Below, piece after piece: positions 24,451 through 38,048 of a stretch of 64,000 bases of DNA; the stretch's first letter is position 1; every line of letters starts with the position of its first letter. The stretch is from Eulemur rufifrons. Its lineage: Eukaryota; Chordata; Mammalia; Primates; Lemuridae. Made by a program: the position numbers and the translations under genes. Under the pieces are notes generated by a model. That model saw only the letters and a list, made by a program, of their open reading frames with translations. It was not told the DNA's origin and did no database searches. Where the stretch lies: NCBI RefSeq assembly GCF_041146395.1, contig NC_091012.1, forward strand, positions 10,592,193-10,656,192, in the 5' to 3' direction.

Positions 24451-25129
24451 TGCTAAGATTACAATACCAGTTTGGTAAAAATGATTTTTAATTTCAACAT
24501 TAAGTAGAAACGTTTATCAGATTAATAGTAAAGAAGTAACACATTTTGTACCTAAACAACAAAACAATAAAACTCACATTGATTTTTTTATAAGGAAATT
24601 CATTACAGCTACTATCATTTTTATTTAATTCAGTTATCTTCAAGAAAGCTTGAGTAGCTCATACAAATTTTTATGTAATCAGCCTCTTTGCATTATTTTC
24701 TAAATTATATAATTATATTATAAACATAGTGCAAAGTCAAGCATAACAAAGCCTGTGTAAGTGTCCATTATCTCTGCCCCTACAGTGACTGGCCTCCTTG
24801 GAAACATTTACTAATATTCTACTTTGTTCAGTAAAAATTTAGCATATAAATTTACTCAATGCTGAATTTATGTAAATGGAAAAAGAATCATCAAATCTCA
24901 CAATGGGAAGCCTAGATTTCTTATGTTTGTTACATCTCTTCTGAGTTTTTAACATTCTGACTTATTGCCTACCCCTTATTTCCTGTGTGGAGATATAATG
25001 GAGTCTTGCCAACAGATTTTACAAAATCATTGATTCTGACAGAAAGGAAACAGAATTTCATTAGCATTAAGATGACTTTTTAAAAAAGCTTTTCATAAGA
25101 TGTGACAATATTCCTGAGTGAGTCTCCAC
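24451..25129. other. AT-rich DNA without recognisable gene
   Basis: No open frame above 60 codons and no repeat family that I can name. Confidence 0.5.
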
Positions 25130-25640
25130 TACCTGGTGTAACAAATTGTCACACACTTAGAATCTTAAAGAAACATGTATCTATTACATATCATTTCTGG
25201 AAGACAAAAGAAATAAGTGGATGTTATTAGGCTAAATTAAGGTGTCAGCAGGATGAGGTTTTGCTCCATGGGCTCTAGATGTGAATCTATTGTCTTGTTT
25301 ATTTTTTCTCTCTGAGCTTCTAGAGGGAACCTGAAGTCCTTGGCTCTTGTCTGCCTACCAGTTGCAAAGACAGCAGTGGCTGGTCACATTGTTCTCACTT
25401 TGCCTCATTCTGAAACTGAGTCTTTTGCCTCCTGGTTATGCTTTTAAAGATGCTGGTGATTACATTGGGCCCTTCCAGATAACCCTGTGTAATCTCCTTA
25501 TCTTAAAGTCAGCTGATTAGCAACCTTAATTTAATCTGCAACCTTAATTCTCCTCTGTCACACAGGCTAACACAATTACAGAAGCCAGGGATTAGGATGT
25601 GGTCACCTTTGTTGTGTCATTATACTGCCAGAATTTCCTT
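25130..25640 (-). repeat. MaLR/MLT1-like LTR remnant
   Basis: The order of words (taaggtgtcagcaggatgag, then tctgagcttctagagg, then gattagcaaccttaattt, then ccagggattaggatgtggtc) matches antisense MaLR-type LTRs. It is strongly diverged, so subfamily and ends are uncertain. Confidence 0.55.
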
Positions 25641-26859
25641 TCAACCTCCAATTTTTTTTTCTCTTTCCCAATTTACTTTCTATTCCAGATCATAATTACA
25701 TAAGCTTTCTAAACTTACAAGGAAATCACTCACATCTTTGTCTCAAGATATGTGGAGAATAATCCACATAATTATTCACATTATGATATATGGAAAGTGG
25801 CATCAAAATAATCACATGGTGCTCCTTCCTAGAGGATTTGCTACATATGGCAAATTTTACTATTACCTTTTCAGGTCAGATCCTATGGATATAAACACTT
25901 TTTCCTATCCAGATTTTAGAAAACTCATTTATGTGAATCCAAATATTGGCTAATTCACACTTGCCTTTAGATTTATCTTCTGAGGTTAATGAATGTTTAC
26001 GGTTAAAGGGAAATTACAGATCTGCCTGCTTAAAATATAAATTTGAAAGAAATGCAGAAATTTCCTTCTGCAGTTGTTTTTCTTGGCTCATATTTAGAAA
26101 TTCATAGCTGAGGCAGAACATTGCTCTTGAATAGCCATATATATATAAAATTGTAGGGAGAATTTTCATAGTTGATTAGTGCTTTCTACTCTTTCTACCA
26201 GAGCTGAATATATGAAAAGGATGCATTTATCAAAACAGCAAAAATCAACAATCTAATACTTCCTACAAATATATATCTGTACCCTCAAGACACTCAGGCA
26301 TGTTTGGCCCAGTGGTAGCACCAAGACAATATTGTCTTAAAGACATAGTGGTCTCCACATTTTAAGAATAATATTCTAGTACCAATGAAATAATATTTGG
26401 AAATTGACCATTAATTTATGTATAATTAATTTATAACTATACGTCTGAACCATATTGTTAATATATATTACATATTGGAAGCCATGTAAAAGAAAGGTGA
26501 AATCATTTGACAAGTATACATAGATAAATAATTTATTATTTTCTTATGTGTTTTGAAGGGATTGTTGACCTGCTCCCATAGGCAGTTTCTCTCTCCGAAG
26601 CTGAGTATGGTATAATTCACTGAAAAAAGCAGAAGAGGATCCCTGGGCTCCATTATACTTGGGGAGACAGATGCTCACAGTAGACATCATTAGCAGGTCA
26701 TGCCCATAGTATGATAGATATAATGTTCTCTTGGCCTCCTCTATGTATGGATGCGTCTTCCCATATTCTGACTAGAATGACACAGCCCAGGACAAAATTC
26801 TACATCCCTTCATGATACACACTGTCAACAATTTAGGTATAGGATAACTGCACCTGACC
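25641..26859. other. AT-rich DNA without recognisable gene
   Basis: Two short open frames (71 codons at 25,738-25,953, +; 61 codons at 26,468-26,653, -) have no recognisable domain. I see nothing else. Confidence 0.5.
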
Positions 26860-28200
26860 CAATAAAGGTCATATATGACAAATACCACAATAAATGGAAA
26901 ACATCTGTAAGCTTTATCTCTGGATTATAACTAGCATGCCCACTTTCAGACTCTTATTCTACAAAGTACTATATATTCAAGCCAGAGAAATTAGAGAACA
27001 AAATGAAAGGAATCCAGATGGGAAAGGAAATACTTAAATTCTCCGTGTTTACAATTAAGCTAATCTTATTTACAGAAAACCCTAAAGATGCCAGCAAAAT
27101 ACTGTTGGAAATAATAAATTCGGTAAACATATAGGATTCAAAATCAACATGAAAAGTTAGTAGCATTTATATATACTAACAATGAACTATCTGAAAAGGA
27201 AACAAAGAAAGCATTCCCATATACAATAACTACAAAACAATTATTGAAAATAAATTTTACCCAAAGTGTGGACAATCTGTACATTCATGTAAGAACTTTA
27301 AGAAGTTAAAATAAGTGGAAAGATATCCCTTGATCATGTATTTGCATTACTAATATTGTTAAAGTGTGTATACCACACAAAATGATCTACAGTTTCAATG
27401 CAATTCCTATCAAAATACCCATGACATCTTTCACAAAAATTTCTGAAAAATTCTAAGATCTGTAAGGTATCACAAAAGACCATGCATGACCTAAGCAACT
27501 GAAAATAAGAACCAATCTTAAGCATCACATTATATGAATTTAAAATACATTGCAAAGGTATAATAACAACATAGTATAATACAGCCACAAATACTGACAC
27601 ATAGGCCGATGGAGAAAGTACAGACCTCCAAAATAAATCTGTACATTTGCAGTTAACTGATTTTAGACAAAGGTGACAAGGACATATAGTGGATGAAGGA
27701 CAATATCTTCCCTAATTGGTGTTGGGATAATTAAATATCCACATGAGGAACAATGAAATGAGGCCCTCATTTAACCCCATATGTAAAAAATGAACTAAAA
27801 TGCATTAAAGACTTAAATGTAAGATCAGAAACATTGAAACTACTATGAGAAAACACAAGAAAGCCCCATCACATCCGTCTGAACAATGAGTTTTTGACTT
27901 AACATAAAAAACTCAGGCAATGCAAAAACAAACAACAAACAAACAAAAAATCAAATATGATTATTTCAAATAAAAAGCTTCTGTACATCTCCAGACATAA
28001 TGGAATGATGAAAGAACAAACAGATGGGAAAAAAAGCCATTTAAAGTTATAAATCTGGTGGTTGAATGGGCAAAATATACAAGGAACTCAAACAAGTATA
28101 CAACAAAAAACAAATAACTATATAAAAGGGGCAATATTTCACAAAACGCTACTGTAACTAAAAAACAAATTCAGTAAATTCATCTCCAGTTAAAAAAATC
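26860..28200 (+). repeat. Old, decayed L1 ORF2
   Basis: Diverged L1 ORF2: catatatgacaaataccaca (IYDKY-like) at 26,870, a remnant of the thumb region with agatatcccttgatcatg, and later the KSFCTSPD-like aaaagcttctgtacatc near 27,975. No frame is open for more than 90 codons. It is older than the lemur L1 starting at 28,231. Confidence 0.7.
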
Positions 28201-28230
28201 ATTACCTCCCCTCCACCATCACAGGAATCC

Positions 28231-30162
28231 AAAATGGGAGGTATTAATTTGCCAGACTTCAGACTATACTACAAGGCTGTGGTTATTAAAACTGCTTGGT
28301 ATTGGCACAAGTGCAGGGACACAGACCAGTGGAACAGAACAGAAAATCCAAATATAAAACCATCCTCATATAGCCATCTAATCTTTGACAAAGCAGAAAA
28401 AACGTACTCTGGGGAAAAGAATCCTTATTCAATAAATGGTGCTGGGAAAATTGGATAGCCACATGTAGAAGACTGAAACGGGACCCACAGCTTTCACCTC
28501 TCACAAAAATCAAATCACGGTGGATAACAGACTTAAACATTAAGGGGCGAAACTATTAGAATTCTAGAAGAAAATGCAGGAAAGACTCTTACAGACATTG
28601 GCCTAGGCAAAGAATTTATGAAGAAGACCCCTAAGGCAATCACAGCAACAACAAAAATAATTCAATGGGACCTGATTAAATTAAAAAACTTCTGCGCAGC
28701 CAAAGAAACAGTCAGGAGAATAAACAGACAACCTACAGGATGGGAAAAAGTTTTTGCATACTACACATCAGATAAAGGACTGATAACAAGAATCTATTTA
28801 GAAGTCAGGAAAATCAGTAAGAAAAAATCAAACAACCCTATCAAAAAGTGGGCAAAGGGCATGAATAGAAATTTTTCAAAAGAAGAGAAAAAAATGGCTA
28901 ACAAACATATGAAAAAATGTTCAACATCTCTAATCATCAGGGAAATGCAAATCAAAACCACAATGAGAAGCCGGGCGCGGTGGCTCACGCCTGTAATCCT
29001 AGCACTCTGGGAGGCCGAGGCGGGTGGATTGCTCAAGGTCAGGAGTTCAAGACCAGCCTGAGCGAGACCCCGTCTCTACTAAAAATAGAACGACATTATA
29101 TGGACAACTAAAAATCTATATAGAAAAAATTACCCGGGCATAGTGGCGCATGCCTGTAGTCCCAGCTACTCGGGAGGCTGAGGCAGTAGGATCGCTTAAG
29201 CCGAGGAGTCTGAGGTTGCTGTGAGCTAAGCTGACGCCATGGCACTCACTCTAGCCTGGGCAACAAAGTGAGACTCTGTCTCAACAACAACAAAAAAAAA
29301 ACCACAATGAGATATCACTTAACTCCAGTGAGAATGGCCTTTATCAAAAAGTCCCAAAACAATACATGTTGGCGTGGATTCGGAGAGACAGGAACACTCA
29401 TACACTGCTGGTGGGACTGCAAACTAGTGCAACCCCTATGGAAAGCATTATGGAGATACCTTAAACAGATTCAAGTAGACCTACCATTCAATCCAGCAAT
29501 CCCATTATTGGGCATCTACCCAGAAGAACAAAAGTCATTCTATAAAAAAGACACCTGCACCCGAATGTTTATAGCAGCACAATTCACAATTGCAAAGATG
29601 TGGAAACAACCCAAATGCCCATCAATTCATTAGTGGATTAGTAAAATGTGGTATATGTATTCCATAGAATATTACTCAGCTATAAGAAATAATGGTGATA
29701 TAGAATCACTTTTGTTCTCCTGGAGAGAGTTGGAACCCATTCTATTAAGTGAAGTATCTCAAGAATGGAAAAATAAGCACCACATTTACTCACCAGCAAG
29801 TTGGTTTCCCTGATCATCACCTAAGTTCACATTTGGGAATAACAGCAATTGGGTATTGGACTGAGGTGGGGGGTGGGGGAAGGGATGGATGTATACCTAC
29901 ATGATGAGTGCATTGCGCACTGTCTGGGGAATGGACACGCTTGAATGTTCTGAATCAGGGGATGGGGGTGGGGGGAGGGGATGAGGGTATAGCTATATGA
30001 TGAGTGTGATGCACACTGTCTAGGGAATGGACACGCTTGAAGCTCTGACTCAGGGGGATGGGCGGGACATGGGCAGTATATATAACCTGAACTTATGTAC
30101 CCCCATGATAAGTTGAAATAAAAATAAATAAATTAATAAAAATAATAAAAAAATAAAAGCAA
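28231..30162 (+). mobile_element. 5'-truncated lemur L1, interrupted by Alu
   Basis: Starts at the ORF2 block [20 protein letters not shown] and runs to a tail of aataaataaattaat type near 30,162. ORF2 has a frameshift near 28,540 and a stop near 29,632; the pieces [14 protein letters not shown] and [18 protein letters not shown] are recognisable. In the latter the second conserved Cys (CGE) is replaced by Phe (FGE). A young Alu splits it at 28,970-29,297. I found no clear target-site duplication. Confidence 0.88.
28970..29297 (+). mobile_element. Young lemur-type Alu inserted in L1
   Basis: Complete dimeric Alu starting gccgggcgcggtggctcacg, with box B-like gagttcaagacc, the lemur-type linker region and ending tgagactctgtctcaac plus an A tail. 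The L1 word aaaaccacaatgaga is repeated on both sides (28,954-28,968 and 29,298-29,312) as target-site duplication. The L1 text resumes exactly after it. Confidence 0.95.
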
Positions 30163-30859
30163 TGCCAAATTTTTTGTCTTCATTCTTAGATTTAAACTTA
30201 GTCCTGAGTTTAAATGAATTTTTGATAAACATTTTTCAGAAAGTTACTCAAACTCTTGATATAACATTTCTTCTTTAGTTAAATGGAGTTGATGGTACCT
30301 TTATGATATGAGTACTTTGAGGATTAAATGATATATTTGTGTTTAATAAATAGTAGTATTCTTTTGTCTTACCTTAACTTCATCTTCAGGAGCAATATTT
30401 GAGAGAAATAACTTTAAAACCTTGGCAGCAATTATGAGTTGCACATGCAAATACTCAATTAATACAGACCAGCCCCATGGAGACATGTTTCAATTTAAAG
30501 TAGTTTGACTTAAATTAGTGTGAAATTACAGAGCTTCTAAATTAGAAATTTTAAAAAGCAAACCCTTCACTCATCTCTTATATCAAAATTAATCCTTTTA
30601 AAAGTTTCTCAGGTCACGTTTAATCAGCTGCCATCTGGGATACTTATAACGAAAGCAAGGTGTGATTCATATGTTCACGAAATTGCACTATTAGGGTATC
30701 CTAGCTCCAGGGTTGATATTTCTAGTTGTGACTTTTTTTCTCTGTGTTCCTAGGGTACATTGTGTATAACCCTAATCATGGTACTTAGATTGTGATGTAA
30801 TTATTTGTTTACACCCCTCATTCCATTTCTCATTCATAAACTTCTTTGGTTGAGGAAAA
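30163..30859. other. AT-rich DNA without recognisable gene
   Basis: About 700 bases; no gene or repeat that I recognise. Confidence 0.5.
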
Positions 30860-32615
30860 AAAAATCATTATCATTTTTATATGCCAACAGTAAGTATTCT
30901 GAAAAGGAAATCAAAATAGTAATCCTATTTACTATAGCTACAAATAAAATAAAATACCTAGAAATAAACTTAACCAAGAAAAGAAAGATCTCTACAATGA
31001 AAAATACAAAAAAATTGAAAAATTGAAAATGACACAGAAAATGGAAAGATATACATGCTAATGGATTGAAAAATCAATACTGTTGAAAAGTAAATTCTAT
31101 CCAAAGCAATCTTAGAATCAATGCAATTTCTGTCAAAATAAAAATAACATTCTTCACTGAAACAGAAAAAATCCTAAAATTTATATGGAACACAAAGAGA
31201 CCCAGGATATCCAAAGCCTTCCTGAGCAAAAAGGACAAAATTGGAGGAACCACAATACATTACCTGACTTCAAATTACACTACAGAGCTGGAGGAAACAA
31301 AACAGCATGGTGCTGGCATAAAAACAAACACATTAACCAACCGAGCAGAATGGAGAGCCCAGAAAGAAATCCACGCATCTACAGTGAACTTATCTTCAAC
31401 AAAGTTGCCAAGAACATAGAACAGGGAAAGGACGGTCTCTTCAATAAAGACTGCTGGGAAAACTGGATGTCCATATGAAAAAGAATGAAAGTAGACCATC
31501 ATCACTCACCCAATAAAAAAAAATCATATCAAAATGGATTAAAAACTTAAATCTAAGACCTCATACCATGGGATTTCTAAGAAAACATGGGGAAATGCTT
31601 CAGGACATTGGTATTGGCTGGGGCTTCTTCAGTAATACACCCAAAGCACAGAAAACCAAGGCAACACTGGACAAATGGGATCATGTCAAGATAAAAAGCT
31701 TCTACACAGCAAAGAAGACAATCAACAGATTGAAGAGACAACCCATAGAATGAGAGTAAATGTTTACAAACTGCCCATCTGATGAGAGATTGATAACTAG
31801 ACTATGTAAGGAGCTCCAAAACTCAGTAGGATCAATCAAATAATGAAAATAATGCTCAACATCTCTAATTATCAGAGAAATGGAAATCAAATCTACATTG
31901 ATATCACTTATCTCCAGTGAGAATGGACTTTATCAAAATGTCCCAAAACAATAAATGTTGGCATTGATGTGGAGAGCTAGGAACACTCATACACTGCTGG
32001 TGGGAATGAAAACTAGTACAACCTCTGTGGAAAGCAATATGGAGATACCTCAAAGAGCTACAGGTAGAACTACCATTTGCTCCAGCAATCCCATTACTGG
32101 GCATCTACCCAAAAGAACAAAATACATTCTATAAAAAAGACATCTGCATTTGAGTGTTTATAGCAGCACAATTCACAATTGCAAAGATGTGGAAACAACC
32201 TATGTGCCCCTAAATATATGTGTGGATTAATAAACTGTGGTATATGTATACCATGGAGTTCTCAGCCTCAAAAAACAATGGTGATATAGTACTCTTGTAT
32301 TGTCCTGGATAGAGCTGGAACCCATTCTATTATGTGAAGGATTTCAAGAATGGAAAAAGAAGCACCCCATGTACTCACCATGAAATTGGATTTTACTGAT
32401 CAACACTTCAATGCACATATAGGAATAACATTCATTGGGTGCTGGGCAGATGGGAGGGGGAGTAGGGGATGAGTATGTACACACCTAATGGGTGCGGTGC
32501 ATACTCTCTGGGGGATGGCCACACTTGAAGCACTGACTCTCCTTGGACAAAGGCAATATATGTAACCTAGATATTTGTATCCCCATAATATGCTGAAATA
32601 AACAAAATTAAAAAA
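30860..32615 (+). mobile_element. Older L1 3' half
   Basis: L1 ORF2 from the thumb region (EIKIVILFTIATNKIKYLEI) to the 3' end, with a tail at ccataatatgctgaaataaa. It is clearly more diverged than the young lemur copies but shares their 3' UTR plan, including a G-rich stretch near 32,450. A deletion removes part of ORF2 near 31,840 (the text jumps from AVGSIK to MLNISNYQ-like sequence). Broken by stops. Confidence 0.8.
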
Positions 32616-33280
32616 TCAAATATATGGTCTGTTTGAACACACTGGATGAACTCTTGACTCTGAGAGGAGAGAGAATTCAAGAATAGGGTCCTTTTGGGGG
32701 GTGGATATTTTACCAGAATTTGTCCTGTTGCTTTTGGGGCTATGTGGGGGAGATATAAGAAAGCTGGTGTTGGTGGCACTGAAGGTTTGGGTATATGCAG
32801 TTACACCCAGACCAGCAAGTCTGGCCTAATTTTTCTGAACACTGCTCCTCACACATAGGTGAACTGTCTTGGTACTTTCTATAGTTAGCAAAATTTTATC
32901 CAGGGGACTTTTTTTGTTTTGTTGGGGTTTTTTTGCCATTTCAGGAAAGATGTGGCTTGTAGTGTCGGCTTCACGTGTTCTTGAAACCTCCTACTGTATT
33001 CCTCTCCTATTTTACCAGCTTTAAAATTCTCTTCCAATGGATACACTCACAAATATATTATGAAGATCTTTACTGTACATTTCTTTGTGAAATTACCTAA
33101 ATAGCCTTCTAATCTCACAATTAATCACAAATTTTAGAGTATAAATGGTTTGATAACTTTTAGCTTTAGCCAATATTTGTTTCTGTTTTAAATGATTTGA
33201 CCATTTTGTTGAGTTTTGCTTTTTTATAGTATTCATTTTATAATAAATTATGGTCTTCCAATGTTAATTCTAAAAAAAAA
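32616..33280. other. DNA without recognisable gene
   Basis: About 660 bases with no recognisable gene or repeat family. Confidence 0.5.
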
Positions 33281-34250
33281 AAATCAGCAAATATCTGAAA
33301 AGATGTTTCTCAAAAGACGATACACAAATGGCCTCCAGGTAAACAAAACAAAAAAAAATGGTCAACATCATTAGACAACAGATAAATGCAAATCAAAACC
33401 ACAATGAGATACCATCTCACCCCAGTTAAAATTGCTTTTATCAAAAGCACAGACAATATTGAATGGTGGCAAGGATCTAGAGAAATGGGATCCTTTGTAT
33501 GCTCTTGCCAGGAATGTGAATTAGTGCAACCACTATGCAGAAAAGTATAGAGGGTTCCTCAAAAAACTAAAAATAGCAGTCCCCCAGCTAGTTATATATC
33601 TAAAGGAAGAAATATCAGTGTATCAAAAAGATATATTCACTCCTATGCTTATTCTTCTAGCATTCACAATAGCCAAGATATGGAGTCAACAGAAGTGTCC
33701 ATCAATATATTAATGAAGAGAGATACCATGGTACATATATGCCATGGAATATTATATAGCCAAAAAGAATAAAATTCTGCCATTTGCAACGACATGGATA
33801 GAACTGAAGAACATTATGTTAAGTGAAATAAGCCAAGCATAGAAAGACAAATGTCATGTGTTCTCACTCATATGTGGGAGGTAAATATTAAAACTAATTG
33901 ATTTCATGGAAACATAGAGCACATAGAATGATGATGACTAGAGGCTGGCAAAAGCATCAGGTGGGGGATAAATTGGGGACAGTTAATAGGTACAAAAATA
34001 TAGTTAGAATTAATGGTATTTAACAGTACAACAAAGTGATGATAATCAATAATAGGATAGGTTATACTATAAAATAATTAAGAAATTGGAATTACAATGA
34101 ATCTAACACAAAGAAATTATAAATACCTGAGGTGATGGATACCCCATCACCCTGATTTGATTAATGCACACAATATTCCTGTGTCAAATCATCACATGAA
34201 TCCTATAAATATATACAATTGTTATTTACCCACAATAATTAAAAATTTTA
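33281..34250 (+). repeat. Old L1 3' end
   Basis: Diverged L1 ORF2 end and 3' UTR: aaatgcaaatcaaaaccaca at 33,386, agataccatctcacccc, the late block agtgaaataagccaagcata near 33,822, and a 3' UTR ending near attaaaaattttaaaatg. An L1M-type relic. Confidence 0.75.
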
Positions 34251-35000
34251 AAATGGACAATATACTTAAGTAGACATTTGTCAAAAAAAGACCCACAAAT
34301 GTACAACATATATATGAAAAAATCCTCAAGGGAAGTCATCATCAGGAAATGGCAATTCAAATCCGCTATGAGATCTCAACTTATCCTTTTAGAATGACTA
34401 CTATGAAAAAGATATACTATAACCAGTTTTGGCAAATATGTGGAAGAAAGAGGAATGCTTGCACACAGTTGGTGGGAATGTAAATCAGTACCTTATAAAA
34501 AACAGTATAAAGATTTCTTTAGGAATTAAAAAAAAACTGTATGGTACACCAATCACAACTCTGTATAAATATCTCAGAAAAATGTTATCAGTATGGTCAA
34601 ACACATCTTCACTTCCATGTTTATTGTGGTGCTATTCATAGTAGCCAAGATATAATATCAACCTATGTGCCTGTCATTGAAAGATGAATAAAGAACATAG
34701 TATGAATATGTATACATGATGCAATACTATTAATCCATCCATAAAAATAAAAATTCTGTCATTTTAAATCACATGGGTGAACATAAAGAACATGTGAGTT
34801 GAAATAAGCCAGGTACAGAAATGCACATACCTCATAATTTGACTCACACTTAGAATTCAAAAATATTGATCTCATTGCAGTAGACAGTAGTATGGTGGCC
34901 CTGGAGGTTAGGGTTTTTAGCAAAGACTGGGCTTGTGGAGATGTTTTTTAAAGGACACATAATTTCAGTTAGATAGAAAGTATAAATTCAAGAGGTCTGT
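34251..35000 (+). repeat. Second old L1 3' end, tandem to the previous one
   Basis: The same ORF2 region starts again (gtagacatttgtcaaaaaaa, then aaatggcaattcaaatccgc), so this is a separate, more diverged L1 copy adjacent to the first. The right end is vague. Confidence 0.65.
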
Positions 35001-35311
35001 TGTATGGCATGCTGATTATATTTAATGATGATATATTGTATCTTTGAAATATGCTAATAGAGTCAATCTTAAGTGTTTTTCACCACAAAACTGATAATAT
35101 GTGAAGTACAGCACTTGATAATTAGCTACACTTTGGCATTTAACAATGGATATATACACTTCAAATCATATTTTACATGATAAATACATATAAGGTTATC
35201 TGTCAATTAAAAAACAAATCAATACAAATCATCATATAGCAATGTTCCAAATACTGAGCCTGAGTCATTTTCGTAAGCTTAGCTGAATAGTATCAAAAAT
35301 GTATAGTTGTA

Positions 35312-35644
35312 GTGCTGTTTTTGTCATTCTATCTGTCACTCGTTAGCAAAGCAACTCTGATATTTACCTGCACATTCATGGTTCAGCATAGAACATGGAA
35401 GGGGTCAATGTACTTTAAGGCTTTTATTTTAAGCTCTGGTCACCTGGACTTCCTGGTACTGATGATTATGGTATGGCAGACACTAAAGGGATATTTGGTG
35501 CTTACTGTCCCAACACTGATCACTGTGAACACAGAAAACAAGATTGCATTCAAAATCACTGAAGAAATTTTCAATCAAAAAGCTGCCAAGATCTTTGAGA
35601 TTCCTCTAGAGAGAATGACTAAAACGTTGGCCACAGAAAGATGA
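35312..35644 (+). other. Open frame of 110 codons, not recognised
   Basis: The frame begins MLFLSFYLSLVSKATLIF, includes a hydrophobic middle (GHLDFLVLMIMVWQTLKGYL) and ends with a charged part (KAAKIFEIPLERMTKTLATE). I do not recognise the family. No splice sites, poly(A) tract or promoter single it out. It could be a decayed retrocopy or chance; its codon content in an AT-rich setting is slightly more gene-like than the neighbouring short frames. Low confidence that it is a gene. Confidence 0.2.
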
Positions 35645-35700
35645 CTAAGAGCGAAAACTATGGACTATGCATTGCAGCCACTGAAATAATGGAATGTAAA

Positions 35701-37667
35701 ATAAATTCTCTAAGATTGCAGTATCAGAAAAAGAAAGATTATTCCAAATTGTAAATCCACAGAGATTGTTCTGAGATTATTCTGTTATTTTCTAACACTA
35801 AAAGGCACACTCATAAAGAGATTCCACATTGGAGCATATGTTGTACTATAAGTATTTCATAGAAAATTAATTCAAAATTTTTCACTTACCACAAAATATT
35901 AAGAGACTTCCAAATTTGGATGTGTTTCTTTAGATAGCACTTACCATAGGCATGCTTACTATATGCATGTTATGAATGCATAACTTATTTTAATTAATTT
36001 CATATTTATGACATTATGTATTAGGATCTAATAACATTTTTCTTTTACAAAGAAAAACAATGTTGTCTGCCTGATTTAATCCTTTGGTAGTCAGAATTGT
36101 TTAGCTTTGCTTGTGTTTTAGGGCTTTTACTTTAAGCTTAGGACACTGATTCCCTATATGTTAATTAAATAATCAGAATGCTGCATTAATAACCTATAAA
36201 TAGCCTTAGAGCCTTTAGGAAAAAATAATTTTTCACCAAATTAAAAAATGCTGAACTTCTCATCAGAACTTTCGAAGTATTGTGTGAAATGGCATGGGGT
36301 CAGGAAAAAAATCATGCAAAGGTTGTAGCCCTGACACAGGCAAAAAGATGAATGATTGTGATATATTTGTGGCTTGGAATAAAGATAAAAATAGAGAAAA
36401 ATTAGAGATAATTATGAAATGAAAGAATCATAATTTCTATTTATAAATATTGCACAGATGTCCTCTCTCCACAAGCAGTATCAATGCCATTTAGAAACCA
36501 TGGATATTTTCAATCTCTTACCTTCAATAACAAATTCATTCCCACAGGAATATTTACTGCTAATTATAAAGTATCTCTTACAAACCCAGTACTGCCCCAT
36601 CATTTTTCCCTCTATTTAAAACTCACAGTATGACTTGTAACTAGGTAGTCAAAAAGTCCCCAAAGTAATCTGAAAATGTATTAGTGTGTTTATAAGGAGT
36701 ATTTCCTTTTTTATGCAAAGTTTTTTTGATACTTAATATGTTAGGAATGTGAACTTTTAACTCGTCAAACTATTGTAACATATTTGAAAATTATAGTAAT
36801 TTGATTAAAATGTTGCCTATAAGGCAAAAGGTTTAGTTAATAGAATCCATATGTAATTAAAATGCAGAACTAAATGTAAAAAAAAAAAAAAAAGAACCTC
36901 ATAATTTATGAAGTCTTCCCAGTGTTTCCCTTAACTAATTGGCCTAATAAAGTCAATAAATCAATTATGTTAATGACAGAAAGTGAAAGAAACAATAACC
37001 AAAAACAAGTGGCCTAAATAGGATTCCCCAATTTAGAAGGAAAAAATAGAATGTACTAAGTAAATAAAATGTCAATTATTACACTTTGGAAGTACTCACA
37101 TCTTCAGATTATTTTATGAGCACCATTAAATTTTAAAAAAATCGTTTTTATAATCCCTGAGCAGGTCATATAAAGAATACTTCATGAACTTCAATTAAGA
37201 AAATTACATATTAGGTTTCACATGAGTACAAACAAGTAAGAACAAAGAGTTTGTATGGGGAGATTCTGAACTGAAAGCTTTAAGATTTTAGGAAGCAAAT
37301 GCAATGTAAAGCAAAAATAGACTTAATTTCAGAATCTTTGAGGTTTCTAGTGTGCTCCTAAATTCTCAACAGTTTTGAAATTTTTTTCACAGTATTTATT
37401 TTCTTTTCAAAATAGGTATAGGTCCACATTCAAACAAACATAATTATTATTGTGTAGTTGTATTGCTCCTAAAGTTAATCTTCACAGTGATATATTTGTA
37501 TATTTAAATTCACATAAATAAAAAATATGTCTGTATTTGTTCACAGGCCAGAGAGGTTGCATTTTCAAAGAAAAAGGTAGGATAAAATGTTACAGATAGA
37601 CTTTCAGTGTTCAGAAACCTATGGCTTTTGATTATACTGGACAATCTTTATTATAACCATTATAGTA
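35701..37667. other. AT-rich DNA without recognisable gene
   Basis: About 2 kb of AT-rich DNA with an A run near 36,880. No gene or nameable repeat. Confidence 0.5.
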
Positions 37668-37683
37668 ATAAAGTCATTGCACA

Positions 37684-38032
37684 CTGGCTGGGCGAGGTGA
37701 CTCACGCCTGTAATCCTAGCACTCTGGAAGGCCGAGGTGGGCGGATTGTTTGAGCTCAGGAGTTCGAGACCAGCCTGAGCGAGAGCGAGACCCCATCTCT
37801 ACTAAAAATAGAAAGAAATTATATGGACAGCTAAAAATATATAGAAAAAATTAGCCGGGCATGGTGGTGCATGCCTGTAGTCCCAGCTACTCGGGAGGCT
37901 GAGACAGGAGGATCGCTTGAGCTCAGGAGTTTGAGGTTGCTGTGAGCTAGGCTGACGCCATGGCACTCACTCTAGCCTGGGCAACAGAGTGAGACTCTGT
38001 CTCAAATAAATAAATAAATAAATAAATAAAAA
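37684..38032 (+). mobile_element. Young lemur-type Alu
   Basis: Complete Alu starting ggctgggcgaggtgactcac, with gagcgagagcgagacccc in the left arm, agaaagaaattatatggaca in the linker, and an aaat-repeat tail. It is flanked by ataaagtcattgcaca at 37,668-37,683 and 38,033-38,048. The left-arm block and linker are the main evidence for a lemur genome. Confidence 0.95.
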
Positions 38033-38048
38033 ATAAAGTCATTGCACA

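Noticed and set aside
28200..30200. Target-site duplication for the L1 at 28,231-30,162 (ggaatccaaaat versus gcaatgccaaat)
   Set aside because: The match is imperfect and short; not enough to claim.
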